Positions 15,447 through 24,219 of a stretch of DNA of 64,000 nt are shown here, one piece after another. A program made the translations under genes and the position numbers. This DNA is from UBA8337 sp038143435 (GTDB taxonomy: Bacteria > Pseudomonadota > Alphaproteobacteria > RS24), in assembly GCA_038143435.1 (NCBI GenBank), contig JAYQLX010000004.1, positions 372,001 through 436,000 of the forward strand. Direction: 5' to 3'. Each line of letters opens with the position of its first letter. Within the stretch, counting starts at the first letter, position 1. The notes under the pieces were generated by a model, which was not told the origin of the DNA, searched no databases, and saw only the letters and a list, made by a program, of their open reading frames with translations.

Positions 15447-16955
15447 ATGCTGTCAAAACCACGAGCCGATTTAAAACCCAATAGCGAAGCCTTTGAAAAT
15501 ACGCCATTGGTGAAGCCGACCGGCTTTCGCGAATATGATGCGCGTTGGTTGTTTCCCGATGAGATTAACCTTTCGGGCATGCAAGCGCTCGGCTTCGGGC
15601 TCGGCAATGTGCTGTTTGATTTATTGGGTGATGGCGCGCAGCCGCGTATTGTTGTCGGTCATGATTTCCGCTCCTATTCGCAAAGCATCAAAATCGCTTT
15701 GACCACCGGCCTGATGGCGGCCGGGGTGAAAGTCCTGGATATTGGCCTTGCTTTGTCGCCGACCGCTTATTTCGGGCAGTTTCACCTTGATGCACCGGCT
15801 GTGGCTATGGTGACGGCGAGCCATAATGAAAATGGCTGGACCGGCGTGAAAATGGGCGCGGCGCGGCCTTTGACGTTCGGCCCTGATGAAATGAGTACCC
15901 TGCGGGATATGGTGCTGGAAAATAGAGGCGTGAGCCGCGACGGCGGCGCTTATGAGCGCGTCGATGGTGTGGCGCAAGCCTATAAGGATGATTTGACGGG
16001 GCGCGATAATTTCAAACGCAAATTGAAAGCGGTTGTCGCTTGCGGCAATGGCACGGCGGGGGCGTTCGCCCCTGATGTGCTGCGCGCGCTGGGCGTTGAG
16101 GTGGTCGAATTGCATTGCGAGTTGGACCACAGCTTCCCGCATCACAACCCCAATCCGGAAGATATGGAAATGCTGCACGCCATGCGCGACAAGGTTTTGG
16201 AAACCGGTGCCGATATCGGTTTTGCCTTTGACGGCGATGGCGACCGCTGCGGCGTCGTCGATAATGAAGGTGAAGAAATCTTCGCCGATAAAATGGGCGT
16301 ATTGGTCGGGCGCGATTTGGCCAAACAACATGACGGCGCCGTATTTGTCGCCGATGTGAAATCGACCGGCCTGTTTATGACCGACCCCGACTTGCAGGCG
16401 GCGGGGGCGACCACGCAATATTGGAAGACCGGCCATTCCTATATGAAGCGCCACACACATGAGATTGGCGCATTGGCCGGTTTTGAAAAATCGGGCCATT
16501 ATTTTTTTAACGCGCCGATTGGCCGCGGCTATGATGACGGCATTGTCACCGCCATTGCCATTTGCGATATGCTGGACCGCGCCAATGATAAGAGCATGGC
16601 CGATTTGCGCCGCTCTTTGCCGGTCACTTATGGTTCGCCGACCATGTCGCCCCATTGCGATGATTTGAAAAAATACGAAGTGGTCGAGCGCGCCATTGCC
16701 CATTTTGAAAAGCTGGCAGCCGATGGCGGCACGCTTATCGGCCAGCCCATTCGCGATTTGGTCACCGTCAATGGCGTGCGCATCACGGTTGAAGACGGCA
16801 CATGGGGGCTGGTGCGCGCCTCATCCAATAAGCCGGGGCTGGTTGTGGTGGTTGAAAGCCCGACCTCGGAAGAAAATATGCGCGCCATATTTACCGAGAT
16901 TGATACGCTGCTCTCATCTTATGAAGAAGTCGGCGAATACGACCAAAAAATTTAG
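15447..16955 (+). CDS. Phosphomannomutase/phosphoglucomutase
   Basis: Alpha-D-phosphohexomutase of 502 residues interconverting mannose- or glucose-6-phosphate and the 1-phosphates. The phosphoserine loop is TASHNENGWTGVK with Ser125. The metal loop is FDGDGDRCGV (Asp262, 264, 266), the sugar loop GFEKSGHYFF, and the phosphate loop RASSNKPGL near the C-terminus. The AlgC/ManB type feeds cell-envelope polysaccharide or lipopolysaccharide synthesis. An N-terminal segment of about 20 residues precedes the domain. The start follows a GGAG at 15435-15438. Neighbours are unrelated. Confidence 0.92.
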   Translation: MLSKPRADLKPNSEAFENTPLVKPTGFREYDARWLFPDEINLSGMQALGFGLGNVLFDLLGDGAQPRIVVGHDFRSYSQSIKIALTTGLMAAGVKVLDIGLALSPTAYFGQFHLDAPAVAMVTASHNENGWTGVKMGAARPLTFGPDEMSTLRDMVLENRGVSRDGGAYERVDGVAQAYKDDLTGRDNFKRKLKAVVACGNGTAGAFAPDVLRALGVEVVELHCELDHSFPHHNPNPEDMEMLHAMRDKVLETGADIGFAFDGDGDRCGVVDNEGEEIFADKMGVLVGRDLAKQHDGAVFVADVKSTGLFMTDPDLQAAGATTQYWKTGHSYMKRHTHEIGALAGFEKSGHYFFNAPIGRGYDDGIVTAIAICDMLDRANDKSMADLRRSLPVTYGSPTMSPHCDDLKKYEVVERAIAHFEKLAADGGTLIGQPIRDLVTVNGVRITVEDGTWGLVRASSNKPGLVVVVESPTSEENMRAIFTEIDTLLSSYEEVGEYDQKI

Positions 16956-17767
16956 ACGAAAATCGCAATCAACATGCGCCCGCCGCTGACAATCAAAAAT
17001 CCGGCGAAAATATTATTGAGCGCCTTTTTGCTCAAACGATGCGCCAGTCTCGCGCCCAAAGGCGCGGCCAACATGCTGGTCGGGATAATCGCCAGCACCG
17101 CCAAGAAATTGACATAGCCCAGCGCGTAATCGGGCAAATCGGGCAATGAGCGACCGGCCAGCGCGAAGCCAAGCGTCGCCGGTATGGCGATGAATACGCC
17201 AAACACGGAGGATGTGCCGACAGCGCGCAACACATCACGCCCCGATGCATTCAATAGCGGCACGGATAATGTGCCGCCGCCAATGCCCATCAAGGCCGAG
17301 AAAAACCCGACAAGAGAAGACAACGCTTTTTGCAAGGTCGCACCAATGCGCGCCTCACCCGCCTCGCCCGGATTGTCATTGAGCAACATGCGCGTCGCCA
17401 TGCTGAGCGCCAAAGCCGCAAAGATGATTTTCAATCCGGCCGGCGCAATAAAACGCGCCGCCACCGCACCGGCCAAAGCGCCCATAGCGATAAACGCGCC
17501 CCAGCTTTTGACCACTTCTATATCGACCGCGCCGCGCTTGAAATGGCTACGCGCCGACAATGAACCGGTGAAGCAAATAATCGCCATGGAACTGGCAACC
17601 GCCATATGGATTTGTAAATGCGCTGCCAGGTCGATAAAGATGAAGGTTTGAAACAGCACCGGCACCAAAATCATACCGCCACCAACGCCCAACAGACCGG
17701 CGACAATGCCGGATAAAAATCCGGCGGTCATCAACACGGCGGCGAGGATAATCAATTCCGTTTCCAT
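16952..17767 (-). CDS. Sulfite exporter TauE/SafE family membrane protein
   Basis: Membrane protein of 271 residues with about eight helices in two repeats. Each repeat begins with the family motif G-x-x-x-G-x-x-x-G-x-G-G: LSGIVAGLLGVGGGMILVPV near residue 18 and VGFFSALMGIGGGTLSVPLL near residue 155. Members export sulfite, sulfoacetate or other anions. The stop overlaps the end of the convergent mutase gene by four bases, and the start lies 2 bp after the dusA stop, so it is likely co-transcribed with dusA. A link to the sulfite reductase operon is possible but not shown. Confidence 0.88.
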   Translation of the reverse strand: METELIILAAVLMTAGFLSGIVAGLLGVGGGMILVPVLFQTFIFIDLAAHLQIHMAVASSMAIICFTGSLSARSHFKRGAVDIEVVKSWGAFIAMGALAGAVAARFIAPAGLKIIFAALALSMATRMLLNDNPGEAGEARIGATLQKALSSLVGFFSALMGIGGGTLSVPLLNASGRDVLRAVGTSSVFGVFIAIPATLGFALAGRSLPDLPDYALGYVNFLAVLAIIPTSMLAAPLGARLAHRLSKKALNNIFAGFLIVSGGRMLIAIFV

Positions 17768-17769
17768 TG

Positions 17770-18783
17770 CTAGCGGCTTTCCATTATGGCGGCTTTTTTG
17801 GCTGTTTGCTCTTCAACCAAAGCCAAAGCCTCGCGCAAAATTTGCGGATCATCACCGCGCCGCGGCGCGTTTTCGCTCAAATGCCGCCGCCATAAGCGCC
17901 CACCCGGCAAGCCTTGAAACAGCCCCATGACATGGCGCGTCAGCGCATGCAGTGGCGTGCCATTGGCAACCAATTTTTCAGCATAAGGAATAAGCCCTTC
18001 GACCACTTCTTCGCGGCTTGGCGCAATGTCAGCATCGCCGAATAATTGCGCATCGACAGACGCCAATAGATAAGGATTTTTATAAGGCGCGCGTCCCAGC
18101 ATCACCCCGTCGGTTTTGCTGAGATGCGCGGCGCAATCTTGCAAAGTCTCAATGCCGCCATTTATCGAAATCAACAAATCGGAATGCGCTTGCTTCAACT
18201 GATAGACGAGGCCGTAATCGAGCGGCGGGATATCACGGTTCTCTTTCGGGCTTAACCCGTCGAGCCAAGCTTTGCGTGCATGCACGATAAAATGAGAAAT
18301 GCCGACGCTTTTGCATTTTTCAACCAGCGTGAACAGCGCCTCGCGCGGCTCTTGATCATCGACGCCAATGCGCGACTTGACCGTTACCGGCACTTTCACC
18401 GCCGCCGCCATGACCGCCACACAATCGGCGACCAAATCCGGCTCTTGCATCAAACAGGCCCCGAACTGGCCCGATTGCACGCGGTCAGACGGGCAACCGA
18501 CATTGAGGTTTATTTCGTCATAGCCGTAATCTTCACCGATTTTTGCCGCTTCCGCCAAAGCTTGCGGATCGCTGCCGCCAAGCTGCAGGGCCAGCGGGTG
18601 TTCTTCTTTATTATAAGAAAGCAGCTTGTCACGGTCGCCAAAGCGCACCGCATCAGCCGTCACCATTTCCGTATAAAGCCGCGCGCGCTTAGACATTAAC
18701 CGCATGAAATAGCGGTCATGGCGGTCGGTCCAATCCATCATCGGCGCGACGGAGAACCGAATATCGGGCGCGGTCAAACTCAT
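17770..18783 (-). CDS. dusA: tRNA-dihydrouridine(20/20a) synthase
   Basis: FMN enzyme of 337 residues that reduces uridine in the tRNA D-loop. DusA features are RFSVAPMMDWTDRHDRYFMR at the N-terminus, NLNVGCPSDRVQSGQFGACLM with catalytic Cys97, HARKAWLDGLSPKENR and INGGIETL followed by GVMLGRAPYKNP. The AWLxGLSPKENR stretch is diagnostic of the DusA subgroup. Transcribed ahead of the TauE/SafE gene with a 2-bp gap. Confidence 0.94.
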   Translation of the reverse strand: MSLTAPDIRFSVAPMMDWTDRHDRYFMRLMSKRARLYTEMVTADAVRFGDRDKLLSYNKEEHPLALQLGGSDPQALAEAAKIGEDYGYDEINLNVGCPSDRVQSGQFGACLMQEPDLVADCVAVMAAAVKVPVTVKSRIGVDDQEPREALFTLVEKCKSVGISHFIVHARKAWLDGLSPKENRDIPPLDYGLVYQLKQAHSDLLISINGGIETLQDCAAHLSKTDGVMLGRAPYKNPYLLASVDAQLFGDADIAPSREEVVEGLIPYAEKLVANGTPLHALTRHVMGLFQGLPGGRLWRRHLSENAPRRGDDPQILREALALVEEQTAKKAAIMESR

Positions 18784-18821
18784 GCCGCCTTTGTCGCCTT
18801 TTTCGAGGCTTGGGGCAAGAA

Positions 18822-18852
18822 AAAGCCCGCAAGGTTTCCCCTGCGGGCTTTC
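18822..18852 (-). terminator. Hairpin terminator of the second acyl-CoA dehydrogenase operon
   Basis: A 10-bp perfect stem, AAAGCCCGCA (18823-18832) with TGCGGGCTTT (18842-18851), encloses a loop near AGGTTTCCC. On the minus strand it is followed by a T-rich tract (TTTTTCTTGCC), placing it just after the dehydrogenase gene that ends at 18873. Confidence 0.8.
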
Positions 18853-18872
18853 AAAATCAGGCCGTTAAACGA

Positions 18873-20114
18873 CTATTTTTTGCTACCGGCTCCCGGCAAT
18901 TCGTTAAACGGCACGTTTTTATCAACGCGAATATCTTGCGGCAGGCCAAGCACCTGTTCCGATACGATATTGCGCAAAATCTCATCCGTGCCACCGGCAA
19001 TGCGGTAACCGGCTGCGCCAATCCATTGGTTTTGGAAAGCACCGGCCATCGGGCTTTCTTCAACATCTTGCATCACGCCGCCCTGACCTTGAATATCCAT
19101 CGCAAAGCTCGCCAAGTCCTGCATTTTCGGACCCGAGACGATTTTACCGATAGAACTTTCCGGCCCCGGCACTTGGCCTTTCGACAAAGCGTTCAGCGTG
19201 CGGAATTTTGTATATTTCAAGCCTTGCGACTGGACATACCAATCAGCCAATTTTTCACGCACATTAGAATCTTTAATGGCCGGGCCGTTTTCCAGTTCCG
19301 TGTCGCGCGCCAATTTCAGCAATTCGGCATGGTCAACACCGCTGCCTTGACCGATGGCGAGACGCTCATTCATCAGCGTGGTCAGCGACACTTTCCAGCC
19401 CTCGCCGACATCGCCCAAACGCTGGCTGTCGGGCACACGCACATCATTGAAGAACACTTCATTAAAGCCGCTGCCGCCGGAAATCTGCTTAATCGGGCGA
19501 ATTTCAATGCCCGGCGTTTTCATGTCGAGGAAGAAAAAGGTCAGGCCTTTATGCTTCGGTACGGTCGGGTCAGAGCGGGTAACGATAATGCCGTAATCGC
19601 AAAAATGCGCGCCCGACGTCCACACCTTCTGGCCGTTAATGACCCATTCATCGCCGTCTTTTTCGCATTTTGTTCGCAGACCCGCGACATCGGAACCGGC
19701 TGCCGGTTCTGAGAAAAGCTGGCACCAAATTTCTTCGCCATAAAGCGCCGGTTTTACATAGCGGTCGCATTGCTCTTTGGTCGCCCATTTCATCATGGTC
19801 GGAATGCACATGCCGAGGCCGATTTCAAAGAAACCGCCGGGCACGTCAAAATTCGACTCTTCTTGGCTGTAAATCACCGATTGAATCGGCGTGCCGCCAA
19901 GACCGCCATATTCGGTCGGCCAAGTAATGGCCGCATAACCCGCTTCGGCTTTTTTGGCCTGCCATTCTTTGGCGCGCGCCAATCGCTCGGATTCGGGCTT
20001 GGCCGAAACGCCTGCTTTTACCTTGCTCGGGTCTTTCGGCTTGGCATTGGCAGAGAGCCATTCACGCACTTCAGCACGAAATTTTGCTTCTTCGGGGGTA
20101 TCGTTAAAATCCAT
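18873..20114 (-). CDS. Acyl-CoA dehydrogenase, large-subunit type
   Basis: FAD-dependent dehydrogenase of 413 residues. The FAD-binding motif is FSEPAAGSDVAGLRTKCEKDGD with KVWTSGAHFCDYGI next, and the C-terminal region has RIAGGTDEILRNIVSEQVLGL. The N-terminal domain carries an extra charged stretch rich in Lys and Pro (KPKDPSKVKAGVSAKPES) compared with the operon at 9539-14222. It is preceded by a small-subunit-type gene (20175-21299) on the same strand with a 60-bp gap. Together they probably form a heteromeric enzyme acting on a long or cyclic acyl-CoA; the substrate is not visible. Confidence 0.92.
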   Translation of the reverse strand: MDFNDTPEEAKFRAEVREWLSANAKPKDPSKVKAGVSAKPESERLARAKEWQAKKAEAGYAAITWPTEYGGLGGTPIQSVIYSQEESNFDVPGGFFEIGLGMCIPTMMKWATKEQCDRYVKPALYGEEIWCQLFSEPAAGSDVAGLRTKCEKDGDEWVINGQKVWTSGAHFCDYGIIVTRSDPTVPKHKGLTFFFLDMKTPGIEIRPIKQISGGSGFNEVFFNDVRVPDSQRLGDVGEGWKVSLTTLMNERLAIGQGSGVDHAELLKLARDTELENGPAIKDSNVREKLADWYVQSQGLKYTKFRTLNALSKGQVPGPESSIGKIVSGPKMQDLASFAMDIQGQGGVMQDVEESPMAGAFQNQWIGAAGYRIAGGTDEILRNIVSEQVLGLPQDIRVDKNVPFNELPGAGSKK

Positions 20115-20174
20115 TTTAACTGTCCTTCCTGATGATCATTTCTTCATATGCTAGCTGACACGAGAAGTGCTGCA

Positions 20175-21299
20175 TCAAGCCACGTTACTTTTCTCAAGCT
20201 CTGATACGAGCCTGTCTTTCCATCGGCTGGCACTGCCCAGAGCCAATGCCAGAAGTTTTGAGCGCCGATAATGAAACTGCGGATTGGCTTCCCAGGTAAA
20301 GCCGATGCCGCCATGCACCTGAATGCATTCCTGCGCGGCAAAACGATAGGCCTCGGTCGCAGAAATGCGTGCTGAGGCTGCTGCCAATTCAAGCTCGGCG
20401 CTGTCTTCAGACAAAATCATTGCCCCGTAATAGGCATTGGAGCGCGCCAATTCGAGCTTCACATACATATCGGCGAGGCGGTGTTTAATGGCTTGATAAG
20501 AACCGATTTGACGCCCGAAAGCATAGCGGTCGAGCGAATAATCTTTCGCCATATTGAGCGCCGCTTCTGTGCCGCCGACTTGTTCAAAAGCCATCAGCAC
20601 GGCTGCGCCGGCCTCAACCCGCTTCAGCATGTCCCAACCTTCGCCCTCCGTGCCCAACAGGCTGGCATCGGCATTGTCGAAATTAATCTCGGCATGGCCG
20701 CGTGTCGGGTCAATGGTTTCAACCGCCGACCGGGTAATGCCGTCTTGATTAAGGTCAACCAGCACCAGAGACAAAGCTTGTTCGCCGCTGCCGCCCGTAT
20801 TGGCCAGCACCACCGCAACCGAGGCGGTTTCGCCATCGGGCACCGGCAATTTGCGCCCGCTCAGCTTGCCGCCGGAAAAACTTGCCTTCACCGTGCGCGG
20901 CGATGGCGCTTGTGTGCCTTCCGCCGAGGCCAAAGTGCCGATAATTTCGCCGGTCGCGATTTGCGGCAACCAAGCGGCTTTTTGTTCATCCGAGCCGGTT
21001 AATTTCAGCGCTTCGGCAAACATGTAAATGGAAGATGAAAACGGCACCGGTGCGGCAGCGCGGCCAAGCTCTTCAGCAATCACGCATAGCTCCAGCGGTC
21101 CCAATCCGAGCCCGCCAAATTCTTCGGGAATGGCGGCACCGGCAAAACCCAATTCGCACAAGCCGTTCCACACGCCATCATGATGGCTGTCATCGCTTTC
21201 CAAAACAGTCCGCACATCGTCATAGCTGCACTTGTCCTCAAGGAACTTGCGCGCCTGATCTTTCAGCATTTTCTGGTCATCCGAAAAATCGAAATTCAT
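20175..21299 (-). CDS. Acyl-CoA dehydrogenase, small-subunit type
   Basis: Acyl-CoA dehydrogenase homologue of 374 residues starting MNFDFSDDQKMLKDQARKFL. The middle domain has LASAEGTQAPSPRTVKASFSG instead of the T-E-P-x-x-G-S-D motif. The C-terminal part keeps YSLDRYAFGRQIGSYQAIKH and CIQVHGGIGFTWEANPQFHY, the HGGIGFTWE segment being typical of FadE-type subunits. First gene of a two-gene unit. A possible promoter reading TTGACC (complement of 21346-21351), 17 bases, TAGCCT (complement of 21323-21328) lies in the 57-bp gap behind glnE; the -10 match is poor. Confidence 0.9.
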   Translation of the reverse strand: MNFDFSDDQKMLKDQARKFLEDKCSYDDVRTVLESDDSHHDGVWNGLCELGFAGAAIPEEFGGLGLGPLELCVIAEELGRAAAPVPFSSSIYMFAEALKLTGSDEQKAAWLPQIATGEIIGTLASAEGTQAPSPRTVKASFSGGKLSGRKLPVPDGETASVAVVLANTGGSGEQALSLVLVDLNQDGITRSAVETIDPTRGHAEINFDNADASLLGTEGEGWDMLKRVEAGAAVLMAFEQVGGTEAALNMAKDYSLDRYAFGRQIGSYQAIKHRLADMYVKLELARSNAYYGAMILSEDSAELELAAASARISATEAYRFAAQECIQVHGGIGFTWEANPQFHYRRSKLLALALGSASRWKDRLVSELEKSNVA

Positions 21300-21356
21300 C
21301 TCACTCTCCCAAAACTGGTGAAAGGCTATTTAATTTGGCCATGCGGGTCAATCTTT

Positions 21357-24209
21357 TCAAAGCCCGCGCAATTGCGTCATGGTCGCCTCAAAACACGCCG
21401 CAACATAGGCCCGATGCGCGGCAATGCTCTGCCCCAAGCGGCTCATATCAGGCTCATTCAAGGCTTCGAGCAGCAAGGCGGCAATGGCAGGGGCAGGATT
21501 TTGTTCATTATCCTCAAGACACAGGCTGGCAATTTGTCGCAAGCTCAAAAAGCATGCAGCGGCCGCTTGCAGCCCTTCATGCGCCTTTTCGTCGAGGCAA
21601 TCGGCATCGCGCAAAGCCGTCAAAAGCTGCGGCAGAGGCATTGAGGCAGCCAAATGGGGATGCGTCGCCCCATAGGCCAATTGCAAACATTGCGCGATAA
21701 ATTCGACATCGACCAAACCGCCATCGCCGCGGCGAATATCAAACGGCCCGGCCTGCGGTTGGTGTCGACGCAAGCGCGCCCGCATATCTTGCGCATCATC
21801 GGCCAATTTCGCGCCATCACGCGGTGCGGTCAGTACGGATTTTATCGCCACCTCCACTTTCTCGCGCAAGGCATCGCCGGCGGCCAAAACACGGCCGCGT
21901 GTCAGCGCCATATGCTCCCAATTCCATGCTTGATGGGCTTGATAATCGACAAAACTGCTGAACTTGGTGACCAGCGGGCCGGCATTGCCTGAGGGGCGCA
22001 GTCTTGTATCGACTTCAAATAAATCACCTTCCGATGTCGGGGCACTCAGACCGTTCATCAGCCGCCGCGCCGCACGGGCAAACCATCTATCGGCATCAAG
22101 CGGTTTGGCACCGTCGGAAAGCGCCGCGAAATCAGGGCAATCGCAAATCAGAATAAGGTCAAGGTCGGATTGCAAGGTCATCTCCCCACTGCCCAACTTG
22201 CCCAAACCGACCACCGCCATATCGCCGCCCTCAATGCGGCCATATTGGCGCTCAATATCAGCCAGCGCCGCATCATACATGGTGCTGATGGCGGTTTCGG
22301 CAAGCCGGCTATAATCCTCCCCATGATGCGTGGCCATTACCGGATCGGCCAAACTGCGTGTGCCGACGCGAAATTGCGCTTCGCGCACATGGCGACGCAA
22401 GCCATCCATAGCGCTTTCGAAATCGGCAAATTTTTCGGGTACGTCTTCAGCGATATGCCCCGGCACCAGTGCATCGACCAGCTTGGCATTGGCCGAGAGC
22501 AGGGCCGCCAAGCGCGGCGCTGTATTGATGATATCGACCAGCAAATTGAGCACATGCGGGTTGGATTGAAACAGTGAGAAAATCTGCACACCGGCGGGCA
22601 GCGCGGTGAGGAATTGGTCAAAGCGCAAGAAACCGTCATCGGGGGCGCGCGCTTGCGCCAATTTGGCCAGCAGGACCGGCTGCAAACGGGTGAGGATTTC
22701 GCGTGCCCTTTCGCTGCGCGTCGCCGCCATACGACCGGCGTGCCAGCCGCGAATAATGGCGGAAATATCGGCCGGTCGCTTGAACCCCATATTGGACAAG
22801 GTTTCCAATGTTTCAGGGTCATCTTCGCCGCCGGTAAACACCAAATTGCCGGCATCGCCAGACAGGCTTTCCGCCTGCTCGAAAAGCCGCGCATATTCGC
22901 CGGTCACGCCGCTTAAATGCGAAGTCAATTCCGCCGCGAAATCTTGCGCGCGCTCATAGCCCGCAAAACGCGCAAAACCGGCAAAGCCCGCATCATCTTT
23001 CGGCAGGGTTTGCGTCTGCTCATCAAGGCGCATTTGCAAGCGGTGCTCCATGCGCCGCAAATAATAGTAAGAGGCCGTCAATTTTTCTGCTGTCGCCGTA
23101 TCTATCCATTGTTTCTGCGCCAGCATATGCAGCATTTCAACGGTGCGGTGACCACGTAAATCAGGGTCGCGCCCACCGGCAATCAATTGCTGCGTCTGCA
23201 CGAAAAACTCAATCTCACGAATGCCCCCGCGCCCCAATTTCAAATTATGTCCCTCAGCCGCAATTTCGGCATGGCCGCGCACCGCATGCATTTGCCGCTT
23301 CATGGAATGGACATCTTCAATGGCGGCAAAATCGAAATAGCGTCGCCAAATATAGGGCTGCAAATCGGCGAGGAATTTCGCCCCCGCCGCCATATCACCG
23401 GCAATGGGCCGCGCCTTTATGTAAACCGCACGCTCCCAATTTTGTCCCATGCTCTCATAATAGCTGAGCGCCGCATCGACGGTGATGGTGACCGGCGTGG
23501 CGCCGGGGTCAGGGCGCAAACGCAAATCGACGCGAAAAACAAAACCGTCCGCCGTCACATTTTGCAAAAGCGCGGTTAAATCCTGCACCAGCTTAATGTG
23601 AAATTTACGCGTATCTTGCCCGTCGACCAAAGGCAGCGCATTGGCTGTGTAATAAATGACGAAATCAATATCGGAGGAATAATTCAGCTCCTGCCCGCCA
23701 TGTTTGCCGAGTGCCAAAACCACCAGACCGTCGCGCGAAAATTCTTTCAAACGGCCGTCGTCTGCCGCCTCGCGCAATAAATAATCCAAGCCGCAGCACA
23801 CGGCGAGGTCGGCCAAGCGCGTGAGGTAATCAGTGACGGTTTCGACATCCCACAGATCGGCCAAATCGGCCAAAGCGATGGCCAAAGCGGCGCGATTGCG
23901 GGCATGACGCAATGTGGCAATGGCGCGGTCGCGGTCTTGCACTTGTTCCATATCGGCCTGCAAAGCGGCGTATAAGTCGGCCAGATATTCTTCCGGCGGC
24001 GTGCCCGACAGCGCCGTCAGCGTGTCAGGATAGCGCCTGATGAGACGCGCCAAAAACGGACTGCCCTCGACCAACCAAGCAAAAAAATCCTTATGCGCAT
24101 CAACCAGCGGGGCAAGCACATTAATGGCCTCGATGTCTTGCAACAGCAAGGCCGCCTGCGTGGCATCGCGCGGGCGGTGCGGTGGCAGCTTGTCAAATAG
24201 GGCGGTCAT
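21357..24209 (-). CDS. glnE: Bifunctional glutamine synthetase adenylyltransferase/adenylyl-removing enzyme
   Basis: GlnE, 950 residues, a usual length, controls glutamine synthetase by adding and removing AMP in response to nitrogen status. Two nucleotidyltransferase domains are visible: the removase half with GKHGGQELNYSSDIDFVIYY (Asp180, Asp182) and the transferase half with GKLGSGEMTLQSDLDLILIC near residue 690. The IREIEFFVQTQQL and VDVEFIAQCLQLAYG helices follow each domain. The start is 10 bp after the sensor kinase stop, so glnE is the distal gene of the response-regulator/kinase unit. Confidence 0.96.
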   Translation of the reverse strand: MTALFDKLPPHRPRDATQAALLLQDIEAINVLAPLVDAHKDFFAWLVEGSPFLARLIRRYPDTLTALSGTPPEEYLADLYAALQADMEQVQDRDRAIATLRHARNRAALAIALADLADLWDVETVTDYLTRLADLAVCCGLDYLLREAADDGRLKEFSRDGLVVLALGKHGGQELNYSSDIDFVIYYTANALPLVDGQDTRKFHIKLVQDLTALLQNVTADGFVFRVDLRLRPDPGATPVTITVDAALSYYESMGQNWERAVYIKARPIAGDMAAGAKFLADLQPYIWRRYFDFAAIEDVHSMKRQMHAVRGHAEIAAEGHNLKLGRGGIREIEFFVQTQQLIAGGRDPDLRGHRTVEMLHMLAQKQWIDTATAEKLTASYYYLRRMEHRLQMRLDEQTQTLPKDDAGFAGFARFAGYERAQDFAAELTSHLSGVTGEYARLFEQAESLSGDAGNLVFTGGEDDPETLETLSNMGFKRPADISAIIRGWHAGRMAATRSERAREILTRLQPVLLAKLAQARAPDDGFLRFDQFLTALPAGVQIFSLFQSNPHVLNLLVDIINTAPRLAALLSANAKLVDALVPGHIAEDVPEKFADFESAMDGLRRHVREAQFRVGTRSLADPVMATHHGEDYSRLAETAISTMYDAALADIERQYGRIEGGDMAVVGLGKLGSGEMTLQSDLDLILICDCPDFAALSDGAKPLDADRWFARAARRLMNGLSAPTSEGDLFEVDTRLRPSGNAGPLVTKFSSFVDYQAHQAWNWEHMALTRGRVLAAGDALREKVEVAIKSVLTAPRDGAKLADDAQDMRARLRRHQPQAGPFDIRRGDGGLVDVEFIAQCLQLAYGATHPHLAASMPLPQLLTALRDADCLDEKAHEGLQAAAACFLSLRQIASLCLEDNEQNPAPAIAALLLEALNEPDMSRLGQSIAAHRAYVAACFEATMTQLRGL

Positions 24210-24219
24210 GGCGACGCTT

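Noticed and set aside
15621..16703. Long minus-strand open frame of 360 codons, His-rich
   Set aside because: It lies wholly antisense to the phosphohexomutase gene, whose motifs are all present; the His/Arg/Gly-rich composition is the usual complement of a coding strand.
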